DNA of 64,000 bases from Lucinisca nassula (GCA_963580285.1 OY757015.1:145822082-145886081), one strand, 5' to 3'; numbered from the stretch's first letter, positions 20,340-30,033 are shown. Numbers and translations are program-made. The notes: generated by a model not told the origin, from the sequence alone.

Positions 20340-20985
20340 GATGGCTTTTCATATAGCGCCCAGCGAAAACACTGATCTGTGCGCAGTCTTATCAGAGTCT
20401 TCGTCGGGCGCACATGCTCGAAGTCCCACTTTCCTAGGGTTGGGCCGACAAAAATGTCAGAATTCCGTCATTATCCCGCCAGGGCTTGCGTTTTATGCCC
20501 ACATTTGCCTTGTCATAAAGTCTGTTGGCGATTGATTCCAAACAATTCATACAATTAGCCTTTGGCAGATTAAATTTCTTCAAACTGGATGATCAGTAAT
20601 TAACCTAAGTGAAGCTTATGGGTACCTCGGGAATATCCCGACTGAATCCTCTCCAATATTTGTCATGCAATGTTCAAAGCTTGAAGATATCGTATCTTTG
20701 GAACATCTACATTCATAACATTATAACGTTTCCAGTCCATACATCAAAGGTTTTGTTGTTAAGTGGCAACCTTCTCCTGCTTCCGACTTCATCATAGCGT
20801 CGTACATTATGTTGACAAGTCCATATACTGAACGCCATTGAATATCCCTTTATACATAGAGAAAAGTTGGGTTAACATTAGAATTATATGCTCCTGTGAA
20901 TGAATACACTATTTTGCTTAGATTGCTCAGAAACCTTGATTGTGGGTTGTCGTTAGCCAACCCACAAAAAGAAAAGTTACTTATT
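20340..20985. other. Unannotated non-coding stretch
   Basis: No gene or shared repeat is visible, apart from GATTGATTCCAAACAATTC...TTAGCCTTTGGCRGRTWAA, which recurs near 8188-8230. Confidence 0.5.
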
Positions 20986-21275
20986 AAACCGACAGGAGTT
21001 CTTGAACTAGAGCTACCACTAAAGGTGATGAATACCCCCACAAAAACTGCCTTGATAGTACAACAGCGGCATTTTGCAATTTTTTCACTTGAAAGGGGCC
21101 ATAACTATGTCGAAAATTGACGAATTGTAGTGGAAATCGAACTTGACCTGTATTTTATGATGTTACATCAGTGTACCAAAAATTATAAAAATCGGTGAAG
21201 CGCTTTTTGAGTTATCGTCTTGAATCCAAGTCAACAGACCGACCGACCGACAGACCGACAGACCGACCCAGTCCT
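20986..21275 (+). repeat. Repeat ending in a (GACC/GACA)n tract
   Basis: AAATCGGTGAAGCGCTTTTT and GAGTTATCGTCTTGAATCC precede a GACCGACCGACAGACC tract at 21236-21268. This pairing looks like a dispersed bivalve repeat (recalled, not searched). It is not repeated elsewhere in the window. Confidence 0.5.
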
Positions 21276-22860
21276 GCAAAATACTGACTTTTTCTGAAAT
21301 TTCTCTATTTTGTAATCAGACTTTAATCTCTAAACTAAACCATCTCCCTGCCTTGGACTGTCAGAATGGATATTTTATTACCAGAGCTGGCAAAAATCTG
21401 GAAACACTCTAGAAGTTGCTGAAGTTAAAAACAATTTACAGATTTCCTAAAACTCAGCTTTTAACTATATACAGAGGAAAATTCATTTCTACGAAAAATA
21501 AACAGGTTTGAGTGAGTGAGTGAGTGAGTGAGCGCGTGAGCATGTGAGCAAGCAAGTGAGTGGGTGAGTAGGTAAGTAAACAAGTAACCCTGCAGGCACA
21601 CAACGTTGACTCAACTTTGATTCAGCGTTGTTGTTTCAACGGTGATTCAATAGTAGGTAGGTAAGTAAATAAGGCAAAGTAAGAATGTTAATATGTAAGG
21701 TCTTTGTTTAAAGAGGTTATAGTAATGAGGAAAAATCACAAATAAAAAAAAAATTAAAAAAAAAAAATAAATGAAATAAAAATAAATATTTTTTTTTTCA
21801 ATTTTGTACAGAATGGGATCTCCCATCCCGCATACAGAAGGGGTACCAGGCTGAGTAGAATTTAAACATTGATAAAAATTGGAACAGTGAAGGTCCTGAT
21901 CAGGCGTTTGCAGAATCGTGATAAGTTGTTTCCTTATTCCTTTTTCCTTATTCATCTGTCCTTATTCCTTATTTATTTTTTCAATCTGAATTTTTATAAA
22001 GTGTCGTATCAGGAAAGGTCCATTTTCAGCCCCATCAAAATAAGTCGACTTTACACTTCGGCTCCTATCAAAATAAGACGACTTTACGTAAATATGCTAA
22101 AAAAAAAGACTTGGTAAGATTTTTTAAAAGTAGCATAGAATCGACTATTCAGTTATCATACACAATATCAAACCAAAAACCACCCCGACTATCGGGGCTT
22201 GGAGAAATATATTGAACTGAATGGTGCTTCCACGCAGAGCTGAAACTGACCACACATGAGTAAGCCTGCACAGTTACGGGCTTTCGTGATCTAGTGGATA
22301 AGAGCGCTGACTCTTAATCATTAGTTCTTTCCCCGGTGTGGGTTCGAGCCTGACTGGGGTCACGTGTGAGACGCTAGGTTCTGCAACGGAAGATCAGGTG
22401 GTTTTTCGCCGGGTACTGACTACTCCGGTTTTTGCCTACCTCTGATTATTGCTTGGCTCAAAATAAGTGAAATAATCTTGGAAGGGCCGTAAAACCATAA
22501 CAAAACAAAAAAAGTTTTTAAGGCTGGTCAATGGAAACTAAATAATGTTCAACTCTGCTACAACCTGGTAAACTAATTATACTCTGCTTTTTCTAGAATT
22601 TTATCCACTTATCTGTCATATTATCAGATTTACAGTCTTCTACTGAGATCTGTTTGTTTTCATAGAAAGTGTTATCTTTCAAGCTGGTAAGATCAAAGCC
22701 ACTCATATTGTCACATTTTGGTAGGAGTGGACCGACAAGCTCACTCCTATATACCCCCCCCCCCCCCCACAATTTCATTTGTGGGGCTATAATTAATTTG
22801 GTAGTCAAACATGGAAGTAAGAAAAAAGTAATCTGCTCCAAACATGATCATGACAACGAG
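21276..22860 (+). repeat. Inverted duplication, copy 2
   Basis: Opposite-strand match of 4640-6861 with the same order of landmarks. It lacks the MITE-2 variant and the SINE-A dimer of copy 1, so it is closer to the ancestral state. A poly-C run at 22754-22768 corresponds to the poly-C near 5018. A short third fragment (GTAATCTGCTCCAAACATG) occurs at 23790-23860. Confidence 0.85.
22277..22507 (+). mobile_element. SINE-D, full length, inside duplication copy 2
   Basis: The head GGGCTTTCGTGATCTAGTGG has A and B boxes, the body is CAGGTGGTTTTTCGCCGGGT and the tail is CTTGGAAGGGCCGTAAAACC plus CAAA-type A-rich end. It pairs with the split copy at 5262. Confidence 0.88.
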
Positions 22861-22877
22861 CATCTACTGCCAGTTAC

Positions 22878-22966
22878 CCCGTTAACCATTAACCGTTTGA
22901 TGCTTATGACCCACAGAGGGTTGACGCGTCGTTAAACACGAAATCATCATCATCATCTGCCAGTTA
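22878..22966 (+). mobile_element. 5'-truncated SINE tail with (CAT)n end
   Basis: An 89-bp insert, CCCGTTAACCATTAACCG to GACGCGTCGTTAAACACGAA and (ATC)n. It is flanked by TSD CTGCCAGTTAC at 22867-22877 and 22967-22977. GTCGTTAAAC is the shared molluscan SINE-type 3' motif. No head is present, so the family cannot be named. Confidence 0.8.
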
Positions 22967-23066
22967 CAAGTTTATTAATACTTAGTTCATACACAAATGG
23001 GAGAGAGTTAATATTACAAACAATAGACCGACATAGTGAGCAACAGAAAGACTGTGTAGTTTTTCT

Positions 23067-23158
23067 CCAGATACTGTGGTTTTCGACCGCCTCTGACTAA
23101 CGATCGTTTCAAAATAGTAAAATCATCTTGAAAGGGTCGTAAAAAGCAACAACAAAAA
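23067..23158 (+). mobile_element. SINE-D 3' fragment
   Basis: TACTGTGGTTTTCGACCGCC through CTTGAAAGGGTCGTAAAAAG; head missing. Confidence 0.7.
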
Positions 23159-23194
23159 TCGCGTTCCACAGGCACAGCATTAGACCTCAAATTG

Positions 23195-23345
23195 AACGTC
23201 TGTTTTTATGACAGCCGATCCCGGGTCTAGTTGTCTCGTGTTCGTGTTTCTTTTCCTTTTGTGTCTCTGATGGGAGCTGTGGGTTAATTGTATCGATTCC
23301 TTATCATTGCCTTCACTTCTATTTCCTAACTTCACTGTCTCAAGT
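23195..23345 (+). repeat. Repeat H, partial copy
   Basis: GTGTCTCTGATGGGAGCTGT, GGGTTAATTGTATCGATTCC and CATTGCCTTCACTTCTATTT are shared in order with 58450-58665 and the minus strand of 62585-62845. Function and family unknown; no coding potential. Confidence 0.75.
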
Positions 23346-23529
23346 TTGTAACCTAGTGACATCAGTGTGCGTACAAATTAAATGTAATTGTCATTTCTTT
23401 TAAATTTTCAAAAGACCTTCAAAATGCTTCTTCTTCACCATTACCAATCAACTTTCAATTATGTTTTCCCCACCGCTGCCACGAAATTGTCGCACAAGTC
23501 ACTTTTCTATTGTGGATGCAAGATAGGGT

Positions 23530-23767
23530 ATTAAGGGGAATGAGAAGACCTTGCACATTTTTCCCGCCATGTTTCAAAGGGAGACACCTTTTGGGACTTC
23601 CTGTTCGCTTTCCTATAGCCTCACTGAAAAAGGGGTCTACTCTTAAAGGAAAGAATTTGCTCCTAAGGAGCAAATTCTTTCCTTTAAGAGTTGACCCCTA
23701 TTGACAAGGGGAGACAAAAATATTTTTGCAGGAGCTGCCTCCCCTGAAGATGTATCCATTCCCTTAA
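23530..23767. mobile_element. MITE-4, complete
   Basis: TTAAGGGGAATGAGAAG at one end and inverted CATTCCCTTAA at the other, TTAA included on both sides. The central palindrome is AGGAAAGAATTTGCTCCTAA with its complement and GTCTACTCTTAA/TTAAGAGTTGAC arms. It contains GGGAGACACCTTTTGGGAC. Non-coding. Confidence 0.88.
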
Positions 23768-24107
23768 AACGACAGGAATTTTTGGATTCAGCTGGCAGTC
23801 AAACCTAGAAGTAGAAAAAGTAATCTGCTCCAAACATGTTCATGACAAACAGATCTTTTTCTTTTCTATATCTAAGCAATTTCTAAAGGTGATACTCATT
23901 TCGCACAGTGGTAGTTGAAACTGTTTGAATCTGTTCAAAGGAGGACAAAAACTCGAGCCACATGTCAAGACACACAATGCATGCAGCCACGCAGAACAAA
24001 AACAACTGACTTAGGTCTCCAACAGAAATGAATTATTTGAACATGGCGGTATCTTGTAAAATATGCTCTGAAATGATATTTAACATTCCTCTTGGTGAAG
24101 GTATGTT

Positions 24108-24296
24108 TAGGTACACGTCTATATAAATATTTTTTCTTATTTCTACTGTAAAACATAGGTTGTGGGTACTCGTAAGTAACCTACAATCTATGTTTTGAGC
24201 AGAAATAAGAAAAATATCGGATTTTTTCATCTAAAAATTCTCCTTTTTCCCCGCGGTAAAATTTACACTGTATTTGTATAGGCGTGTTTTTGTTAT
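24108..24296. mobile_element. MITE-2, one end degraded
   Basis: The right terminus TATAGGCGTGTTTTTGTTAT is intact and the left is only CACGTCTATATAAATA. The hairpin arms CATAGGTTGTGGGTACTCG/CTACAATCTATG have lost the central GCCTC motif. Confidence 0.75.
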
Positions 24297-24549
24297 GTCA
24301 CGGCAGATTTTAGCTTCTGTTGCTGTAATTATGACAAGTTAATTGGCAGATGTTACAAATCATTATAAACCTATCCAAATTGACATTTATGATTTTCTGA
24401 ACTACTAATGCTTATGCTTATATTCGCACGGAAATCATTTATGTAATATGACATGCATTCTCTTAACTCAAATGTAAGAATCAAGGCGTGTGCAGTGCTG
24501 TAGAACGTAATGTTACAACACAAATGGGTCGATTGTCCCAGGAAATGGT

Positions 24550-24702
24550 TCAGTTTGTTTCTATTGGAGTTTAACGGCCCAGTCAACATTATTTTAGGTC
24601 ATTTTTGAGCCGGTCAGTTTACCTTTCCACACTTTTCCTGGACAGGTTTATATGTAAGCGGTTAACTGGTGCGGTGCACATTCTTTGGTCAGAATTTGAC
24701 AA
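24550..24702 (-). mobile_element. SINE-B, 3' part
   Basis: GGAGTTTAACGGCCCAGTCA through GCGGTTAACTGGTGCGGTGC on the plus strand is the reverse of the SINE-B tail and core. It is cut by SINE-A at 24703, after which no SINE-B head is found. Confidence 0.8.
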
Positions 24703-25004
24703 GTTTTTGTTTGATTTGAGGTTTAACGTCCCCGTCAACACTGTAAAGGTCATTTTGGAGACGTTGCTTCCAATTTTGTGGGACTTTTACCCGACATTGA
24801 GATGAAATGACATCTCAAGCCCTGTCGCCCAATGAAACCAATAGGGTTTATTAGCATGGACGGTTCGCCTCGCACCGCGGTTCCTGGAAAGGCTTAGATC
24901 CTCTAAGCGGTTTACCAGTACTAGTGTGCGGGCCGGATTCAGCTCTGCGTGGAAGCATCATGCAGCCCATATATTTCTTCAAGCCCCTATGGACGGGGGC
25001 CGTG
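24703..25004 (-). mobile_element. SINE-A, full length, inside SINE-B
   Basis: The TSD GAATTTGACAA is at 24692-24702 and 25005-25015. The 3' tail is at the left and the CCCCTATGGACGGGGGCC 5' end at the right. Confidence 0.92.
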
Positions 25005-25016
25005 GAATTTGACAAC

Positions 25017-25297
25017 CGTCACGAAAACACGCCTATATCATTTTGACCTCCCTTGAACCCCACTTTTGTATAGTAAATGTGGGGTTTACATGGGTAAATC
25101 TTATTTTTCTTATTTCTGCTCCGAAATATAGACCGTGGGTACTCGTTAAAACCGCCTCAATGAGGCGGTTCTTACGAGTACCCACGCTCTATATTTTGAG
25201 CAGAAATAAGAAAAATATAACAATTTTTCATCTTAAAATTTTCCTTTTTTCGGCGATTAAGTTTACAATATATTTATATAGGCGTATTTTCGAAATG
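25017..25297. mobile_element. MITE-2, complete with full hairpin
   Basis: GTCACGAAAACACGCCTATA and complement of TATAGGCGTATTTTCGAAAT. The hairpin is AACCGCCTCAATGAGGCGGT within ATATAGACCGTGGGTACTCG arms. It directly follows the SINE-A TSD. Confidence 0.88.
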
Positions 25298-25371
25298 TGC
25301 CCTTCTTGAACCAGCATAAGAAGATTCTGGAAATGGTCCTGAACGTGGAACCGGTTTCGTGTTCTTGTATT

Positions 25372-25518
25372 TTAAGGGGAATGGGAACACCTGGCAGATT
25401 TTTCCGCCATTTTTATCAGAGGGAGACAACTTTCGGAACTTCCGGTTCGGTTTTCTATAAGCTCTGTCCCGCAGAAAAAGGGCTCGACTCTTAAGGAAAG
25501 AATTTGCTCCTCATAGAC
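25372..25518. mobile_element. MITE-4, left half only
   Basis: TTAAGGGGAATGGGAACACC to GAATTTGCTCCTC, stopping at the centre of the palindrome. A MITE-1 remnant (ATCAGACGCCGTGTCTGGTG, 25519-25556) abuts it. Confidence 0.75.
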
Positions 25519-25561
25519 CTTTATCAGACGCCGTGTCTGGTGGTCTACACAGTTTTGCCAC

Positions 25562-25769
25562 CATCACGAAAACACGCCTATATAATTATGAACCCCTTTA
25601 ACCCAACTTTTATATAGTAAAACTTGGGTTTACAGGGGTACACCTAACGTGTACCACCAATCTATATTTAGAGCGGAAATAAGAAAAATATCATAATTTT
25701 TCACCTTAAAATGTTCGTTTTATTTTCGGCGTAAAAATTGCAATGTATATTTGTAAAGGCGTGTTTTTA
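25562..25769. mobile_element. MITE-2, internally deleted
   Basis: CATCACGAAAACACGCCTAT at the left and AAAGGCGTGTTTTTAACAAT at the right. Most of the hairpin left arm is lost; CACCAATCTATATTTAGAGC remains. Confidence 0.8.
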
Positions 25770-25849
25770 ACAATAATAATAACAATAATGATAAAAATAA
25801 TCGACATTTTTTTATAGAAGTTAACACATTCAATACAAGTTAAAATCGC

Positions 25850-26126
25850 CGGAGTCGGATGCGCGTCTGGCTGGTGTTCAGGAGGACGTGGGTTCGATAC
25901 CTGCCGGGGTCGGCAACATAGTTTCGTGAAGATTGATGATGAATTTTTTTCTACGGTCATTCTCTCCCTTCTGCTGATCCAAGAAGGGCAGTTGTCAGTG
26001 TCAGAATGTGCACTGTACTGGTTAACCGCTTACGTATAAGCCTGCCCAGGAAAAGTGTGGACAGGTAAAATGACCGGATCAAAAATGACATAAAATAGTG
26101 TTGAACTCCAATACAAACAAACAAAA
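25850..26126 (+). mobile_element. SINE-B, most complete copy
   Basis: The head is slightly truncated (GCCGGAGTCGGATGCGCGTC) with B box GGTTCGATACC. Then GTTTCGTGAAGATTGATGAT, the core CACTGTACTGGTTAACCGCT and TATAAGCCTGCCCAGGAAAA, a shortened GTGTTGAACTCCAATAC tail and CAAA. It shows the block shared with SINE-A. Confidence 0.88.
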
Positions 26127-26127
26127 C

Positions 26128-26279
26128 TAGTACTAATCTCTTTTTCTTTTCCTGGGTAGAAACCAGAACTAAGCAATGTGGATAAAGTCTCCTGCTAAAG
26201 TCACTTAATGTTAATGGGGATTGAACCGGGTGCCTCTCGATCTCGAGTCCGGTGCTTTACCACTGCAGCCAATGCTGTC
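26128..26279 (-). mobile_element. SINE-F, partial
   Basis: On the plus strand, CTAGTACTAATC, CCTGGGTAGAAACCAG, GCAATGTGGATAAAGTCTCC and GCCTCTCGATCTCGAGTCC are the reverse of the SINE-F body and head. The (ATT) tail is absent. Confidence 0.75.
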
Positions 26280-26283
26280 TTAT

Positions 26284-26895
26284 TTTGGTTTGTTGTTTGT
26301 ATTGGAATTAAACTGCTCTGTTAACACTGTTTAGGTCATTTTGAGCCGGCCAGTTTACCTATACACACCGGCCCCCGCCCATCGGGGCTTGAAGAAATAG
26401 ATTGGCTGCATGATGCTCCCATGCAGAGCTGAAATCCGACCGCAAACGAGTACTGGTAAACCGCTTAGAGGATTTAAGCCTGCCCAGGTAAAGCGGTGCG
26501 AGTCTGACCATCGATGCTTATAAACCCTATTGGTTTCATTGGGCGACAGGGCTTGATATTTCATTTCATCTCAATGTCGTGTAAAAGTCCCATAAAACTG
26601 AAGCCACGTCTCCAAAATGCAGTGTTGACGGGGACGTCAAACTTCAAATCAAACAAAAACCTATTCACACTTTTCCTGGCCAAGCTAATACGTAAGCGTT
26701 TAACCAACACAGTGCACATTCGTTCGGCAGAAACTGACAACTAACCTTCTTGAATCAGTGGAAAGGAGAGAATGACCGTTGAAAAGAGTTCATGATCAAT
26801 CTCCACGAAAGTATGTTGCCGACCCCGGCAGGTTTCGAACCCGCGTCCTTCTGAGCACCAGTCAGACATGCATCCGACTGAGCTACCGAGGCCGG
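26284..26895 (-). mobile_element. SINE-B split by SINE-A
   Basis: The tail and core end lie at 26284-26368. The core and tRNA-like head (CCGGCCTCGGTAGCTCAGTC on the minus strand) lie at 26659-26895. The interrupting SINE-A has a clear TSD. Confidence 0.88.
26369..26658 (+). mobile_element. SINE-A inside SINE-B
   Basis: The TSD ACCTATWCACAC is at 26357-26368 and 26659-26670. The 5' end GGCCCCCGCCCATCGGGGC is intact. Confidence 0.92.
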
Positions 26896-27094
26896 CTGTT
26901 TGAGTTTTGGGATCCTAAACATGCACATATATGCATATTGAAAAAAAAAAAACCTTTTCCGTAACTAAAATCCTTAACCTGCTTGCGGTTTAAAATAATC
27001 AAAAGAATAACAACGGTGGAGATTCTGTAATAACGTTGACAAACTTTGAGCCAAAATTTTGGTTAGAAAAAATAAATAACGTGCATTCAAAAAT

Positions 27095-27445
27095 ACAGTA
27101 GATGTCTTTTTGTGACTCGACTCGAACTTTGCACATCTCTAACCACTTCACATCCACTGGCAGCCACTGCATGATATACTAAGGGACCATGCTCAAAATA
27201 AGTCTCCGAAACACATCCATGGGCATGCGATTCCATTCGTTCAATGGCTCTCATTTCTCGTTCTGAATTCGTCCGTGAACACAACTTGGTTGCACTGCCG
27301 TCTTGTCCACCGACGATGTGCCCTTGCCCAGTTGAATCTAGCCCGTCGGTGGACCTGCGTCAGTAGAACTCCTGCGTACGGTCGACGTCCACGTTACCGC
27401 ACAGCTCCTAGTCTATTCCTCACAGTTCTATCGCAATTTCGTGTT
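27095..27445 (-). pseudogene. Tc1-like transposase remnant
   Basis: On the minus strand the segment 27445 to about 27290 reads RTVRNRL, then RRPYAGVLLTQVHRRARFNW, then ARAHRRWTRRQCNQVVFTDE. This is the Tc1-family order of the HTH exit, the RR-P-Y---LLT-xHR-AR block and the FxDE motif carrying a catalytic Asp. A stop separates TVRNRL from RRPY. After FTDEFR the middle of the catalytic domain is missing and the frame jumps to ERMESHAHGC...YHAVAASGCE (27280-27110), like the usual C-terminal end (RI/MxxHxRC...AASGG-HT-Y). It encodes roughly 115 residues, against about 340 in intact Tc1 proteins. No TIRs were found. It is a dead fragment and not obviously the source of the MITEs nearby. Confidence 0.8.
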
Positions 27446-27465
27446 CCAGTTAAAAAGCACTTGAC

Positions 27466-27494
27466 CTCTTATCCACTAGGCCACGGAGGCCCGT
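27466..27494 (-). mobile_element. SINE-D head fragment
   Basis: CTTATCCACTAGGCCACGGA on the plus strand is the reverse of the SINE-D A-box region; 29 bp only. Confidence 0.6.
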
Positions 27495-27990
27495 TCTGGA
27501 GGCTTAGAGAAATTGACTGGACTGCATGGTGCTTCCGCGCAGAGCTGAAACCGACCGAATTTGAGTACAGGTATACCGCTTATATGGGCCCCGCCAAGCG
27601 ATTTTGGTACTTATCGCCTATGCGAGCAGCGAAGGTTCAGGCGAGCCTGCGCATCCGCGCAGTCTCGCCAGAACCTTCGCCGCTCGCTCATACAAGCAGT
27701 GAATCAAGAGGAACCTTCAGACAGAAAGCCATATTCCTGGCCCCTCTGAATGGCTGGGCATGCGCAGTTAAAATTTGTCATGACGGAATGCCCGAAGACC
27801 CAAATTCGCTTGGCGGGGCTCAATTATGATCTAAGTGTGTCCGTGATTCTGACCATTCCTTAAACCCTAGCGGTTTCTTTGGCCGGTAGGTCTTGAGATG
27901 TTATTTCGTCCCAATGTTGGATAAAAGTTTCACAAAATCGGAATCAATGTCCCCAAAATAACCAAAATAGTGTTGACGGGGACGAAAAAA
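27492..27990 (+). mobile_element. SINE-A split by MITE-5
   Basis: The 5' part (GCTTAGAGAAATTGACTGGA...GTACAGGTATACCGCTTAT) ends at 27585. The 3' part resumes with GATCTAAG at about 27829 and ends GTTGACGGGGACGAAAAAAA. Comparison with intact copies shows the break lies inside the CGCTTAGAGGATCTAAGCC block. Confidence 0.88.
27586..27821. mobile_element. MITE-5, 236 bp, inserted in SINE-A
   Basis: GGGCCCCGCCAAGCGATTTT and the complement of CCAAATTCGCTTGGCGGGGC. It is nearly identical to the reverse complement of 7318-7554. The TSD is unclear: TTAT is present at 27579-27583 and 27824-27827 but not flush. A long fortuitous open frame crosses it. Confidence 0.88.
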
Positions 27991-28039
27991 ATCTACACTC
28001 AAGGTACCTGTACCTCCCTGTAGAGTTTAAAAGGTTTAT

Positions 28040-28130
28040 GTTTGTTTGATTTGAGGTTGAAGCGGTTTACCAAGTTGGTTTCAGCTCTTCGTGGAAGCAT
28101 CATGCAGCCGAGTCCCAATGGGCGGGGCTC
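28040..28130 (-). mobile_element. Miniature SINE-A (internal deletion) with TSD
   Basis: Only 91 bp: the 3' tail (GTTTGTTTGATTTGAGGTT) joined to the 5' part (GAAGCGGTTTACC, then TTTCAGCTCTTCGTGGAAGC to GGGCGGGGC). A 14-bp TSD TTTAAAAGGTTTAT is at 28026-28039 and 28131-28144. About 200 bp in the middle are missing. Confidence 0.88.
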
Positions 28131-28188
28131 TTTAAAAGGTTTATATAAGGCTTATTTCAACTTAATTCGGAATATTAATTAGGAAAGG

Positions 28189-28374
28189 TCTATTGCCAGT
28201 TAACTGGCAATAGCGGTTTTACGATAAAATCGCTATTGCCAGTTAACTGGTAATAGCGGTTTTACGATATAATTGCTATTGACAGTTAACTGGTAATAGC
28301 GGTTTTACGATAAAATCGCTATTGCCAGTTAACTGGTAATAGCAATTTTAACGTAAAATCGCTATTGCCAGTTG
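28189..28374. repeat. 43-bp palindromic array, left
   Basis: GCTATTGCCAGTTAACTGG followed by TAATAGCGGTTTTACGATAA repeats with starts at about 28189, 28232, 28275, 28318 and 28361. Each unit can fold on GTTAAC and on the TTTTACGATAAAAT centre. Confidence 0.92.
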
Positions 28375-28481
28375 ACGTGCAGAATTATTCCATTTACAGT
28401 TATGAATGTAATGGCTTAAATGCATGTTTTTGTTTTTCTGCTTTGACCAAGCATTTCCATATTTTGCATATGTAATCCATA

Positions 28482-28698
28482 ATCGCCCCAGCTCATCGGG
28501 GCTTCAAGAGAAATAGAATGGGTTGCATAATGCTTCTATGCAGAACTGAAACCAGCCGCATGGCATATGAGTACAAGTAAACCACTTAGAAGTTTAAAGC
28601 GTGATGCGAGTCGGACCGCCCATGCATACAAACCCTATTGGTTTCATTGGACGATAGGGCTTGAGATGTCAATTCATCTCAAAGTCCGGTAACAGTCC
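28482..28698 (+). mobile_element. SINE-A, 3' end missing
   Basis: CGCCCCAGCTCATCGGGGCT through CCCTATTGGTTTCATTGG and AGTCCGGTAACAGTCC. The GGACGTTAAAC tail is absent. Confidence 0.8.
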
Positions 28699-29080
28699 AA
28701 GAATGCGGGTTATTGATAAAACCAGTTCTTTGAAGGGGTTCTAGTGAGTCTAGGGCAGAAATATGAAGTATATCAGTAAATTTAGACAGTAAATGTTTAT
28801 AGGCGCGTTTTCATAATGAATTGTTATTCCAAACATACATTACAAAAACACGCCTATACAAGTACATTGCCAAATTTTGATCAGAAATGGAAATTTAAGA
28901 AGCTAAAAGATATTCTTCATACATCTGTTCAAAACATTGATTGCTGGGACTCGATAGAATCGCCTCGACAAGGCAGTTCTATCGAGTATCCACAATCTGT
29001 AGTACGAGAATTCCTGGTAATGAGCTGCAGTGAGGTAAAATAAAAAGCTAAGAGGTTACCTTTGGAAATAAAGAACACAT
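28699..29080. mobile_element. MITE-2 copies, degraded, at least two
   Basis: One right terminus, GGCGCGTTTTCATAATG, ends at 28819. A second copy starts at about 28836 (CATTACAAAAACACGCCTAT) and has a hairpin with ACTCGATAGAATCGCCTCGA arms; its far end is lost. Confidence 0.65.
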
Positions 29081-29089
29081 AAAGAAGTC

Positions 29090-29575
29090 CTTTTTGCCAC
29101 TATTAAGGGGAACCCCGTTATAACCGCCTCATTGGGGTGGATCTAACGAGTACCTTCAACCTATGTTTTGTGCATAGAAACAATAATACCATAAATATTT
29201 ATCAGAAAAGTTAGCAGTTTTTGATACATGCTAAAATGCATTATGCCGCACGGGTGTGTTATCGAACTGTATACCTGGTTGCCATCATGTTAACAAGTCC
29301 ATGTAATGAACACCCGCTAAACCCCACTTTATATAGAAACACTGGGGTTTACGGAGCTATATGTTTTTTTCTGCTCTAAGACATAGATTGTTGTAGGTAC
29401 TCAACATAGGTTGTAGGCGCTCGTTAGAACCGCTTCATTGAGCGCCTACAACCTATGTTTGGAGTAAACATAAGAAACATGTCACAGTTTTTCATCAGAA
29501 AAATAGTCATTTTGGAGATGTGCGAAAATGCATTATGCCACATGGGTGTGTTATCGCGATATATACCTGGTTGCT
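29090..29575. mobile_element. MITE-2 variants (AACCTATGTTT subtype), two copies
   Basis: Hairpins GAACCGCTTCATTGAGCGCC near 29425 and ACCGCCTCATTGGGGTGG near 29120. Both are followed by MTTATGCCRCAYGGGTGTGT and ATATACCTGGTTGCC, so the right flank is shared and probably marks this subtype's end. Confidence 0.65.
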
Positions 29576-29611
29576 TGTCGAAAGCATTGTGTTACCTGTG
29601 TAACTGAGACC

Positions 29612-29895
29612 AACATACAGCCAACCCTCTTGATATCGACATTCGTTATAACGGCAAAAGTCGTTATAACGACAATTTCAATGGAATAAATTCTAAGCTC
29701 AATGCTTAGTCTCGATTCCGAGCAGCGTGGGCTTCCCTCGGGTTGGAAATGCCAAAATCGAATCCATAATCATGAAAGATTCTTGATATCTAATACTCCA
29801 AGAAACAATTGTTATAGACATTTGTTTAGAATCGCCTCACTGAGGCGATTCTAACAAATGTCTGTAACATTTGTTTCTTGGAATAATGATGTGGA
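29612..29895. mobile_element. Pogo/Tigger-like end with internal hairpin
   Basis: CCAACCCTCTTGATATCGAC and GTTATAACGGCAAAAGTCG resemble Tigger-type ends. It includes the CCTCGGGTTGGAAATGCC motif shared with 57.1 kb and a hairpin at 29795-29890 with arms ACATTTGTTTAGAATCGCCT and complement. Boundaries uncertain. Confidence 0.5.
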
Positions 29896-30033
29896 AAAGA
29901 CCTTTTATTACCTATCACCCGAAAATATTTTCCATATTTCTGCGCAAAACATAGATTAACGTGACTCGACAGAACTGCCTCGGCATTTTCGGCAAGTGTT
30001 GTCTACATATTAATCGTGTAATGCACAGTTGAT

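Noticed and set aside
27275..27829. 184-codon open frame, plus strand
   Set aside because: It runs antisense through the Tc1 relic and then across a SINE-A and MITE-5 boundary, so it is a chance frame.
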